From NCBI GenBank assembly GCA_028286605.1, contig JAQBRE010000002.1, forward strand, positions 434,001 to 498,000: DNA of 64,000 nt. The letters run 5' to 3'. The notes beneath the pieces were generated by a model. That model was not told the origin of the DNA. It ran no database searches and saw nothing but the letters and a program-made list of their open reading frames with translations. Both the position numbers and the translations under genes were made by a program. The number at the start of each line of letters is the position of its first letter. Positions within the stretch are counted from its first letter, which is position 1. This document shows positions 25,672 to 32,752 of the stretch, piece after piece. This DNA comes from Parcubacteria group bacterium. GTDB lineage: Bacteria; Patescibacteria; Paceibacteria; UBA9973; UBA2103.

Positions 25672-25951
25672 GGTTCGGACGTTCGGCGAGAAATTGCCGC
25701 TGGCCCTCCAGGGAGGGCGGACGCGCCTTCCGCTCAACGCAGCTCGATGCTGTATGATGATCTTTTCGCCATTCGGGGAATGCCAATGACTTGGACTCAG
25801 GTCGAGGCGTAAGGGAAGAACCCCATTAGAACAATCGCACTCTCAGGGGAGAACGAACTTCCAATGGCACCCTTACGTCTAATCTTTTGAGGCAGGAGCG
25901 CTAATAAATACAGCGGGGGCGGTACGATTTCATTTATCGTGCCGCCCCTTT
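25672..25951 (+). ncRNA. Structured RNA candidate of about 280 bases
   Basis: Between the promoter and a 13-base-pair terminator lie several clear stems: CGGC...GCCG near 25698, CCCTC...GAGGG near 25712, and an 11-base-pair stem pairing 25805-25815 with 25870-25880. Inside that stem CCCC/GGGG and CCATT/AATGG can also pair. No protein frame longer than about 20 codons fits. I looked for signatures of RNase P RNA (GAGGAAAGTCC), SRP RNA (GGAAGCAG loop), tmRNA (tag frame, TTCGAATC arm) and 6S, and saw none that convinced me. A divergent housekeeping RNA remains possible. Confidence 0.55.
25916..25951 (+). terminator. Terminator of the 280-base RNA candidate
   Basis: A 13-base-pair stem (25916-25928 with 25936-25948, one G-T pair) followed by TTT. 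Confidence 0.8.
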
Positions 25952-25974
25952 CCTATTTCCATATTCTTGCCTGC

Positions 25975-25980
25975 TATACT
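25975..25980 (+). promoter_or_regulatory. TATACT -10 element of ddl
   Basis: TATACT lies eight bases before the ATG at 25989; leaderless or nearly so. Confidence 0.55.
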
Positions 25981-25988
25981 CTTCACAT

Positions 25989-26972
25989 ATGCGTGGCACC
26001 GTTGTTGGAGTATTGCGTGGCGGTCCGTCGCGCGAGCATGAGGTTTCGCTTGCGAGCGGGCATGCGATTATTGCGAACCTTCCGAAAGATCGCTTCACCG
26101 TTCGTGACATTTATATAGACAAGCAGGGAGCCTGGCACGAACGTGGCCGTCCTATCACGCCGGATCGCGCACTGCATTCCGTAGATGTCGTCGTTATCGG
26201 TTTGCATGGCGAATACGGAGAAGACGGCGAGGTGCAGAAACTTTTGGAGAAATACGGTGTGCCATACACCGGCTCAGGTTCATTCGCTTCGTTCGTAGCG
26301 ATGCATAAGGTGATGTCTAAGGAGAAGGCGAAAGATGCGGGCCTGCTCACTCCTGAGTATCGATACATCGAAGAGAGCACGAACAACATCGAAATGGAAA
26401 AGATGCTGCGCGATGTGGTGCGAACCTTCCCGCAGCCCGTGGTGGTGAAGCCGACGCGCTGGGGCTCATCAGTGGGCGTTACGCTCACCACGGGCTATGC
26501 ACCGCTCCACACGGCTGTTACAGGCCTTCTTAGGCAAGGTTCCGGCGGTGTACTGGTGGAGGAATACATAAAAGGAACTGAGGCAACCGCGGGCGTCGTG
26601 GAAGGGCTTCGAGGCGAAGCCCTGTATGCGCTTCCGCCCATCGAAATCCTCCCACCTGAATCAGACTTCTTCTCGTATGACGCCAAGTATTCGGGCTCCT
26701 CGAAAGAGATCGTCCCGGGCCGCTTCACGAAACAGGTGACGGATGAGCTGATGCGCCAGGCGCGCCTCATGCATGAGGCGCTCGAGCTGCGCCACTACTC
26801 ACGCTCTGATTTCATCATCACGCCCAAAGGCATCTATTATCTGGAGACTAATTCGCTTCCGGGCCTCACCGGCGAATCGCTCCTGCCTAAGTCCCTGGCT
26901 GCGGTGGGCGTGTCCTTCGGGGAATTCTTATCCCATATAATTGACCTTGCACGGACAGGAAAGAAACGGTAA
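25989..26972 (+). CDS. ddl: D-alanine--D-alanine ligase
   Basis: A 327-residue ATP-grasp enzyme that makes the D-Ala-D-Ala end of peptidoglycan stem peptides. Visible motifs: VLRGGPSREHEVSLASG at the N-terminus, GLHGEYGEDGEVQ, PYTGSGSFAS, VVVKPTRWGSSVGV, and the metal-binding end YYLETNSLPGLTGESLLPKS. The serine/tyrosine environment of SREHEVS agrees with D-Ala specificity. The length is usual for the family. A VanY-type peptidase for the same dipeptide end is coded at 48725-49567. tRNA-Ala follows downstream. Confidence 0.95.
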   Translation: MRGTVVGVLRGGPSREHEVSLASGHAIIANLPKDRFTVRDIYIDKQGAWHERGRPITPDRALHSVDVVVIGLHGEYGEDGEVQKLLEKYGVPYTGSGSFASFVAMHKVMSKEKAKDAGLLTPEYRYIEESTNNIEMEKMLRDVVRTFPQPVVVKPTRWGSSVGVTLTTGYAPLHTAVTGLLRQGSGGVLVEEYIKGTEATAGVVEGLRGEALYALPPIEILPPESDFFSYDAKYSGSSKEIVPGRFTKQVTDELMRQARLMHEALELRHYSRSDFIITPKGIYYLETNSLPGLTGESLLPKSLAAVGVSFGEFLSHIIDLARTGKKR

Positions 26973-26984
26973 AGTTCCAAATAC

Positions 26985-26996
26985 GGGCCGTTAGCT
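26985..26996 (+). repeat. 12-base direct repeat of the tRNA-Ala 5' end
   Basis: GGGCCGTTAGCT occurs at 26985-26996 and again as the first 12 bases of tRNA-Ala (27025-27036). The upstream copy also forms one arm of a hairpin with GGCCCGT (27005-27011), so it may be a terminator arm that matches by chance, or a remnant of recombination at the tRNA. Confidence 0.45.
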
Positions 26997-27024
26997 GCTT
27001 GGTGGCCCGTTACGAAATTCACAA

Positions 27025-27097
27025 GGGCCGTTAGCTCAGTTGGTAGAGCGCTTCATTTGCAATGAAGATGTCGCAGGTTCGAATCCTGTACGGTCCA
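27025..27097 (+). tRNA. tRNA-Ala (anticodon TGC)
   Basis: A full cloverleaf of 73 bases. Acceptor arm GGGCCGT pairs with ACGGTCC and contains the G3-U70 pair that identifies alanine tRNAs. The D arm is GCTC/GAGC, the anticodon stem CTTCA/TGAAG encloses TTTGCAA with anticodon TGC, and the T arm holds TTCGAAT. The discriminator base is A. The next bases are CCC, so the CCA end is not encoded and must be added by the CCA enzyme. Confidence 0.97.
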
Positions 27098-27156
27098 CCC
27101 CATAAAAACTCAATTTGTCACGGCTGCCCCTGCACCAGATATGACGCATTACTCCC

Positions 27157-28089
27157 ATGTTGTTGGATAACGAACTTGTAACACATGGGGTAGGCTATAT
27201 CCGAGATTTTAAGGTAATTGACCAAGACTCAGATATAGAACTTATTCCCGGTCTGCAGATACTCGGACCAGCTGCAAGAGACGATATTAATGAGTATCTA
27301 ACTGAACTAGAGTCAACAACAGGTATATCCCGTCCTCAAAACGGTCGCTTCATACTCTATACACTTGATAAAAAGCGCTCATTGGAATGGCCATTTGAGT
27401 TCCAGCAAATGCTCTGGGATTTTATCCTTGTTCTAAGAATTTTTGCTGGCGGCACAGCCCATTCTTATGGCGTCATATACTATGATCTCGATTCATCCCC
27501 CGTAACCTATTATCCTGGTTATCTGGGTGATGCGGATTCCGTCAGATCCAGTAGCGCAAATATTAAAATGGAGGATTTGCCGCAACTGGCTCAGACATAT
27601 GAGCGCCTATCCGCAATAAAACCACTAATAGACATAAGTTCAGAATCGTTTTCACGATTGAGAAACGCTCTCCGGTTTTTTGATCAGGCCTACACAACAA
27701 ACTGGTATTTGATGAAGATTGTTTTACTTTTTATTTGTCTAGAAAGTCTATTTTCTGATCGAGACGACAAGACTGATATATCGTATAAGGTTCGGCTTCG
27801 AGCCACACGCTTTCTTACTGACGATGTGGAAGAGAGAAAAGATATATTCGAAAATCTTAAAATCGCATACGACTTTAGAAGCTCTATTCTCCATGGTGAC
27901 AATTTTGCTCGCAAGCAAGAACGGAAACTTAAGAATGGAGAATCTTGGGATTACTATCCAAGTTTTCTAGAAAACATTGCAAGACGCATCTTGCTGAAGA
28001 TGCTGAGTGATCAGGAACTTTACAACCACTTTTCCAGGAAGACTACAGACAAAGAGGATAGCAACTTCTTTTCAAATCTTGTCCTGTAA
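27157..28089 (+). CDS. ApeA-like HEPN-domain protein, possible RNase or anti-phage factor
   Basis: A 310-residue protein. The C-terminal half matches the Apea-like HEPN pattern: LESLFSD, then SYKVRLRATRFL, then the catalytic RSSILHGD around residues 240-246 (Arg-x4-His, the ribonuclease motif of HEPN proteins). The N-terminal half has no recognised domain. ApeA-type proteins are abortive anti-phage effectors; the role here is inferred from the domain. The gene is A/T-rich compared with its neighbours and starts 60 bases after tRNA-Ala, a common insertion site for mobile and defence genes. No Shine-Dalgarno sequence is obvious and no partner toxin or antitoxin gene is adjacent. Confidence 0.7.
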   Translation: MLLDNELVTHGVGYIRDFKVIDQDSDIELIPGLQILGPAARDDINEYLTELESTTGISRPQNGRFILYTLDKKRSLEWPFEFQQMLWDFILVLRIFAGGTAHSYGVIYYDLDSSPVTYYPGYLGDADSVRSSSANIKMEDLPQLAQTYERLSAIKPLIDISSESFSRLRNALRFFDQAYTTNWYLMKIVLLFICLESLFSDRDDKTDISYKVRLRATRFLTDDVEERKDIFENLKIAYDFRSSILHGDNFARKQERKLKNGESWDYYPSFLENIARRILLKMLSDQELYNHFSRKTTDKEDSNFFSNLVL

Positions 28090-28282
28090 ATACTTACTGA
28101 GCTGGCGCCTTTCACTCCCGATTCGCACTACTATTGGAAGCTAGGTTGCCTTGCCGGTATCCTTCCCATACCAGTCCTTCTTCAACCGCCTCACCCTCCG
28201 CTCCCAGTTGAGAGACAGCAAATTACGCAGTAGACACAAACTTTACTGTGCAGCCGTCTTAAAACTTAGAGTTTTAGAGGGG

Positions 28283-28288
28283 TATACT
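28283..28288 (+). promoter_or_regulatory. TATACT -10 element that sets a start
   Basis: TATACT ends six bases before the ATG at 28295 and lies inside a longer open frame beginning at 28151, which argues against the upstream start. Confidence 0.6.
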
Positions 28289-28294
28289 TTCCCT

Positions 28295-28621
28295 ATGAAA
28301 GTCCTCGCGCTTATTCTCGCGATTCTTGCCATTGTTTGTTGGTTCGCTATTGGGAATCCGAAGAATGATATTGCGTCGGTAGTGTGGGCAAATTCGCCTG
28401 CACCATGGGAAAGCGTGACTGGATTCTATTATCCGGACAAGAGTGATCTATCTGATAATCCGCAGACACAGGATTCTGGCACGCTTGGGAACTGTCGTGA
28501 TTGGGCTGCGATTACGATTACTGCAAGCGTTGATCCGACAGGTCAAAGCAGTACGTATGCGTGCGGAATATCGTGCGCAAATCCGAAGGATGCGTCTTCA
28601 TGCCGTTTGCTTGTTAAATAG
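28295..28621 (+). CDS. Small exported or membrane-anchored protein, unknown
   Basis: A 108-residue protein with one N-terminal membrane helix (about residues 2-19, KVLALILAILAIVCWFAI) and an outer part with four cysteines (NCRDWA, ACGISCANP, SCRLL) that could form two disulfides. No family is recognised. It is cotranscribed with the next gene, whose ATG comes two bases after its stop. Confidence 0.6.
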   Translation: MKVLALILAILAIVCWFAIGNPKNDIASVVWANSPAPWESVTGFYYPDKSDLSDNPQTQDSGTLGNCRDWAAITITASVDPTGQSSTYACGISCANPKDASSCRLLVK

Positions 28622-28623
28622 AT

Positions 28624-29040
28624 ATGAATGAAGGACCTTCGAAGAAACCGAAAGAAGCCGTACTGGCTTCGATGGAACCAGAAGAAGAGAAACAGCCCGA
28701 TCCTACGGATGCCGTTGTGATTATAACTGCGACCATTCAGGAAAGAATGGATATCCTTCCTGTTCCTGCAAAGCGCGCTGTTGCACAGGTGGAGGCCGCA
28801 TATAAAAGTCTTTTGCATGTACGTGCGTATCGAGGAGACGTAAGCGCTGCATACGCCGTGTACGTTCAGGCAGCGAAGAATCTTCTTGCAGAACATTCTC
28901 TTTGGAAAGCTATGGAAACGATGTACGCACCTGAATCAATCGAGCATCTTCGCACGTTGCTAGAGACGAATATCGAGCGGCTCACCACGGTCATGTTCGA
29001 GGATTATGTTATTCCCGTAGACAAAGGCCCTCTTCAGTAA
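28624..29040 (+). CDS. Protein of unknown function (138 residues)
   Basis: A soluble, mainly helical protein. The N-terminal 30 residues are charged and Pro-rich; the remainder (ERMDILPVPAKRAVAQVEAA) looks like a four-helix bundle. No family is recognised. Its stop is immediately followed by the stop of the convergent mltG gene, with no space for a terminator. Confidence 0.6.
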   Translation: MNEGPSKKPKEAVLASMEPEEEKQPDPTDAVVIITATIQERMDILPVPAKRAVAQVEAAYKSLLHVRAYRGDVSAAYAVYVQAAKNLLAEHSLWKAMETMYAPESIEHLRTLLETNIERLTTVMFEDYVIPVDKGPLQ

Positions 29041-30138
29041 CTATTTGCCTTGTCCGTAATACTTCTTTAGGAGCGCGACGTGCTCGGTGTATGTTTTCGT
29101 GCAGTGGAAGTTGCCGTTCTGATCATGGAAATAGAAGAGACAGTCCGTCTTCTTCGGGTTGAGTGCAGCCACTACTGATGCTATAGAAGGATTCGCGATA
29201 GGGCCCGGCGGCAAACCGCCATTCATGTACGTGTTGTACGCAGACTTTATATATTTATCCTTCGGCACCACCTGCGGCCACCAGATTCCCGTCTTGCCAG
29301 TTGTTGCGTTCGCCTTTGCATATTGAAGGGTGGCATCGATCTGAAGCGGCATACCGGCGAAGATACGATTCCAGATAACGCCTGAGATATCGCGTGCATC
29401 GTCCCATCCCCCAGATTCTCGCTCAATGAGCGATGCAACCGTCATAGCATCCGCGATCGGCACCTGCTCTTCCGTGGTGGTGCTGTAGCGGGAAAGAACA
29501 TCGTCCTGGAAACGGCTGTTAAGGAGCGATACAACGTCAGCGGGTTCGGTAACGCTTAGGAAATAGGTGCCAGGGGTGAACTGGCCATCAGGAAGGCCTT
29601 TATCTTTTTCTGAGGCATGCGCGTCTTTCAGAAATGTCGCTATCTGTGCAGGTTTCCAATCAAGCGTGCCACCGATTGCGGCAGCCACCTGTTCATCACG
29701 GAACCCTGGCTTGATGGTGACGAAAAGAGTCTTGGCGCCTGCGGCGCCCGCAATCTGCTGATACGCAGGAGAGTTCGCGATAGCTACCGCAATCTTGGTG
29801 AAGATATTGCCCGCGTCATTCGCTGCGGCAGTAAGGGTGGTTGGTTTGGTGTCGAGGAGCGCCTCGACTTGCGGGTTCGTTGTTATGGTCTTGTTCGCAG
29901 GATCAACCGTAACGGTAAACTGCGCCTGCGGCTGATGAATCGTTTGGGTGAGCGAAAGATCAACGGCGAGCAGGGAAGGTAATGAGAAGAATCCGATGAC
30001 GAGTATCAGCGTGCACGTTACAACAGGCATCAGCGAAGATCCCCGCTTCTTGAAAGAAGATTGTGCGGGCTTAACTTTTCGCTGCCGCGGACCGTTCGAA
30101 TGCGGCATAAGACTATTCGGGAATTTCACCGAAGGCAT
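29041..30138 (-). CDS. mltG: Endolytic murein transglycosylase (MltG/YceG family)
   Basis: A 365-residue membrane-anchored enzyme that cuts nascent glycan strands and so limits peptidoglycan chain length. A Lys/Arg-rich N-terminus is followed by one membrane helix (about residues 37-58). The YceG domain shows VASLIERESGG with the catalytic Glu, ISGVIWNRIFAGMPLQID, and the C-terminal GLPPGPIANPSI. The longer open frame begins at 30222, but TACAAT on the minus strand (30152-30147) lies eight bases before the ATG at 30138, and the extra 28 residues precede the usual short cytosolic tail, so 30138 is chosen. Confidence 0.92.
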   Translation of the reverse strand: MPSVKFPNSLMPHSNGPRQRKVKPAQSSFKKRGSSLMPVVTCTLILVIGFFSLPSLLAVDLSLTQTIHQPQAQFTVTVDPANKTITTNPQVEALLDTKPTTLTAAANDAGNIFTKIAVAIANSPAYQQIAGAAGAKTLFVTIKPGFRDEQVAAAIGGTLDWKPAQIATFLKDAHASEKDKGLPDGQFTPGTYFLSVTEPADVVSLLNSRFQDDVLSRYSTTTEEQVPIADAMTVASLIERESGGWDDARDISGVIWNRIFAGMPLQIDATLQYAKANATTGKTGIWWPQVVPKDKYIKSAYNTYMNGGLPPGPIANPSIASVVAALNPKKTDCLFYFHDQNGNFHCTKTYTEHVALLKKYYGQGK

Positions 30139-30146
30139 GTCATTCC

Positions 30147-30152
30147 ATTGTA
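30147..30152 (-). promoter_or_regulatory. TACAAT -10 element of mltG
   Basis: Minus-strand TACAAT, eight bases before the ATG at 30138; it decides between two possible starts. Confidence 0.5.
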
Positions 30153-30245
30153 GCCAGTAATGCGCGATAACGGAACCGTAATTTTCCCCTATTTCATGAA
30201 CAGCAAATGTGTGGACATGCACTCACTTAGTGCTACGGTCTAACT

Positions 30246-30797
30246 ATGAAGAAGCCCATTACTCCTCCGACGCTTACTGAGCGATTCACCACGTGGATAG
30301 GTTCACGCAGCTCGCTCATTGCACATACGATATTCTTCATTGCTTGCTTCTTGCTGGTGGCGCTTTCGCTGGTTACGCTGACGACGATGCTGCTCGTGCT
30401 CACCACAGCCGTTTCCCTCGAAGCGATCTATCTCGCCATTTTCATTCAGATGACGGTGAACAAGAACACGGCCAGCCTTCGTGAGGTGGAGGAAGACATC
30501 GATGAGATTCAAGAGGATGTGGAGGAGCTCGGCGAAGACCTGGATGAGATTCAGGAGGATATCGGAGAAATTCAGGAAGACGTTGAAGAGATGTCCGAGG
30601 ATATTGATGAGATTCAAGAGGACGTTGAAGAAATGTCTGAAGATATTGAGGAGATGAGCGAGGAAGAAAAAGAGGAGGTAGAGAAAGAGGTGAAGCGAAA
30701 GAAGAAGATTGCCAGCGAGGCTGAACTCCTCGACAAGCTTTCACAGGATGTCAGCCAGCTTTTGAAAGACCTTGAGGCATTGAAGAAAGGAAAATAG
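30246..30797 (+). CDS. Membrane protein with acidic heptad-like repeats
   Basis: A 183-residue protein. Two membrane helices (about residues 24-46 and 48-70; the second contains AVSLEAIYLAIFIQM, similar to DUF1003 and low-affinity iron permease-like proteins) are followed by NKNTASLREVEEDIDEI. Then comes a tandem acidic repeat built of EIQEDVEE and MSEDIDE units, seven residues each, from about residue 80 to 138, and a basic coiled-coil end. The repeat should form a long negatively charged coiled coil on the cytosolic side. Function unknown. TACGGT (30234-30239) ends six bases before the ATG. It lies directly upstream of the ATP synthase operon. Confidence 0.7.
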   Translation: MKKPITPPTLTERFTTWIGSRSSLIAHTIFFIACFLLVALSLVTLTTMLLVLTTAVSLEAIYLAIFIQMTVNKNTASLREVEEDIDEIQEDVEELGEDLDEIQEDIGEIQEDVEEMSEDIDEIQEDVEEMSEDIEEMSEEEKEEVEKEVKRKKKIASEAELLDKLSQDVSQLLKDLEALKKGK

Positions 30798-30834
30798 TTG
30801 GCCATATAGGCCGTAAATGATAAAATAAGGATAA

Positions 30835-31581
30835 ATGAGTTCAGGCATACACGTAAGCCTCAAGGCTGAGACCTTGGGCCATATTCTCGGTTTCCCTATC
30901 ACGAACTCGCTACTTATGACGTGGCTGGTTATGGTGCTGCTTATCGCATTCGCGTATTTCTTCGGCCGTTCGCTGAAGATGATTCCGGGAAAGTTGCAGG
31001 CAGCTATCGAGTGGGGATTCGAAGGTGCGTACGCATATATTGCAGAAGTTTTCGAAAGCGATGCACTCGCGAAGCGATTCTTTCCTCTTATCGCGACGAT
31101 CTTCCTATTCATATTGGTTGGCAACGAACTCGAGTTCTTTCCGGGAGTCGGATCGATAGGATTCTTTCACGGCACAGACTTCGCGCCATTGCTGCGCGCA
31201 CCCGCTGCAGACCTTAACTTCACCCTCGCACTTACCTTCATCGCGTTCTTCACCATCGAGGTCACCGGCATCGCGGTGCTGGGCGGTTTGAAGTACGCCG
31301 GCCGATTTGTTAATCTAAAGTCACCGGTCGGCTTTGCCGTTGGCATCATCGAGATCGTCTCGAATCTGGGCCGCCTCGTTTCGTTCTCCTTCCGTCTCTT
31401 CGGCAATATCTTCGCGGGCGAAGTGATGATCCTGGTCGCAGGATACTTTCTTCCGTATCTGCTGCCGGTGCCGCTCATCGGCTTCGAGATGTTCATCGGG
31501 GCGATTCAGGCACTCGTGTTCGCGATGCTCACGATGTTCTTCATCAAGCTATCGATCACAGATCCGCACGAGGCGCACTAG
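30835..31581 (+). CDS. atpB: F1Fo ATP synthase subunit a
   Basis: A 248-residue membrane protein with the conserved helix SLGRLVSFSFRLFGNIFAGEV... region; the Arg in VSFSFRLFGNIFAGE is the essential proton-path residue. Five to six hydrophobic helices are visible. It forms the half-channels next to the c-ring. It is the first gene of atpBEFHAGDC. TAAAAT (30821-30826) is eight bases before the ATG, and AAGGA (30827-30831) could act as a weak, closely spaced ribosome-binding site. Confidence 0.95.
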   Translation: MSSGIHVSLKAETLGHILGFPITNSLLMTWLVMVLLIAFAYFFGRSLKMIPGKLQAAIEWGFEGAYAYIAEVFESDALAKRFFPLIATIFLFILVGNELEFFPGVGSIGFFHGTDFAPLLRAPAADLNFTLALTFIAFFTIEVTGIAVLGGLKYAGRFVNLKSPVGFAVGIIEIVSNLGRLVSFSFRLFGNIFAGEVMILVAGYFLPYLLPVPLIGFEMFIGAIQALVFAMLTMFFIKLSITDPHEAH

Positions 31582-31644
31582 CAGTTGCTAGCGGCTTCAT
31601 GCGGCTCCGGGATGGAGTCTCAATTAAAAAATTAAGTAACAACT

Positions 31645-31872
31645 ATGGATATTAATTCAGCACGCATGATAGGTATGGCGCTCGCAGCCGGCCTTGGCGT
31701 TATTGGCCCTGGCATCGGCATCGGCATCATCGGTGGCGGCGCTATGCAAGCAATCGGCCGCAACCCAGAAGCTTCAGGTAAGATCGTCTCGAACATGATC
31801 CTCGCGATCGTGTTCACCGAGGCGCTCGGCATCCTTGCGCTCGTGGTTTCGTTCATCATCAAGTTCGTCTAG
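31645..31872 (+). CDS. atpE: F1Fo ATP synthase subunit c
   Basis: A 75-residue hairpin of two membrane helices. Helix 1 has the GxGxG-type packing (GVIGPGIGIGIIGGGAM), the loop has RNPEA, and helix 2 has the ion-binding Glu in VFTEALGI. The residue after Glu is Ala, not the Ser/Thr typical of sodium-binding rings, so proton coupling is more likely. Confidence 0.95.
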   Translation: MDINSARMIGMALAAGLGVIGPGIGIGIIGGGAMQAIGRNPEASGKIVSNMILAIVFTEALGILALVVSFIIKFV

Positions 31873-31897
31873 TTCTTCACGCGTCTTTACTCTTCTT

Positions 31898-32338
31898 ATG
31901 GCAGCTCTCTTCGCAGCATTCGGCCTTCAACTCCCGCTTCTCATCGCGCAGCTGGTGAACTTCGCCATACTCATGATTGCGCTTACGTACCTGCTGTATA
32001 AGCCGGTTATGAAGACTATCGAGGCACGCAAGCAAAAAGTTGCACAGGGAGTCCTGGATGCGGAAGAGGCTACGAAGAAGCTTTCGACTGCAGACGCAGA
32101 AGCGACCGTAACGGTGCAGCAGGCAGAGAAGGAAGCAGAAGGTATCGTCGCTTCTGCACGCGAAGAAGCGGGGAGCGAGAAGATGCGTATCGTTAAGGAG
32201 GCGGATGCTCGCGCAGCGAGTATCGCGGCCGACGCAGATGCGCGTGCCAAGGAAACTGCAGCGAAGTCTCTTCGCGAAAGCGAAAAGGAAATCGCTCGTC
32301 TCGCTATTCTCGCTGCAGAAAAGGCGATGCGCACCTAA
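31898..32338 (+). CDS. atpF: F1Fo ATP synthase subunit b
   Basis: A 146-residue protein: N-terminal membrane helix (LPLLIAQLVNFAILMIALTYLL), the KPVMKTIEARKQKV hinge, then a long charged Ala-rich coiled coil that makes the peripheral stalk. The ATG at 31898 is used; open codons upstream would overlap atpE and encode a poly-Ser stretch that is not conserved. Confidence 0.93.
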   Translation: MAALFAAFGLQLPLLIAQLVNFAILMIALTYLLYKPVMKTIEARKQKVAQGVLDAEEATKKLSTADAEATVTVQQAEKEAEGIVASAREEAGSEKMRIVKEADARAASIAADADARAKETAAKSLRESEKEIARLAILAAEKAMRT

Positions 32339-32340
32339 CT

Positions 32341-32712
32341 ATGGAGAAAGCATACGCTCAGGCGCTTCAGTCCTTGCTTTCGAAAGAAGGCGCAGATGAG
32401 AAGCGGATCATGGATCAGCTTTTCGCTCAGTTGAAAGCGACGGGCCGTATGAAACTCCTTCCAGGTATCGCGCGCGAACTGAAAAAGGCGCAGATGTACG
32501 CGCGTTCCGAAGAAGCGTTAGTAGAAGTGGCGCACAAAGACGAATCGCACGCCGCACTCGCCGCAGCTGCGAAGCTCGGCATTGAAGCCAAGCATGCAGA
32601 AGTGAATCCATCCCTCATTCGCGGCTGGCGTGCACGCCAGGGCAGCACGCTCATCGATCATTCCGGCAAGCGCGCACTGGTAGACCTGTACCGACGCATC
32701 ACGACCGCATAG
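32341..32712 (+). CDS. atpH: F1Fo ATP synthase subunit delta, short form
   Basis: A 123-residue delta-like protein that begins two bases after atpF. The C-terminal signature NPSLIRGWRARQGSTLIDHSG matches the usual end of delta/OSCP. Normal delta is about 175 residues, so the six-helix N-terminal domain that grips the top of F1 is reduced. The gene position between b and alpha supports the assignment. Confidence 0.85.
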   Translation: MEKAYAQALQSLLSKEGADEKRIMDQLFAQLKATGRMKLLPGIARELKKAQMYARSEEALVEVAHKDESHAALAAAAKLGIEAKHAEVNPSLIRGWRARQGSTLIDHSGKRALVDLYRRITTA

Positions 32713-32752
32713 CACCTTAGAATCGCTCAATTATTTAATTACTCACAACGTC

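Noticed and set aside
25672..25951. Assignment of the structured RNA to RNase P, SRP, tmRNA or 6S RNA
   Set aside because: None of the signature sequences I know for these RNAs could be found; left unassigned.
28151..28294. Longer N-terminus for the small anchored protein at 28295
   Set aside because: The added residues look like non-coding translation and the -10 element lies inside this part.
30480..30660. Possible CRISPR-like or tandem DNA array
   Set aside because: The repetition comes from a coding heptad repeat, in frame, without spacers.
30300..30820. Antisense frames opposite the acidic repeat protein
   Set aside because: They mirror the low-complexity repeat (Ser/Phe/His-rich translations) and carry no promoter.
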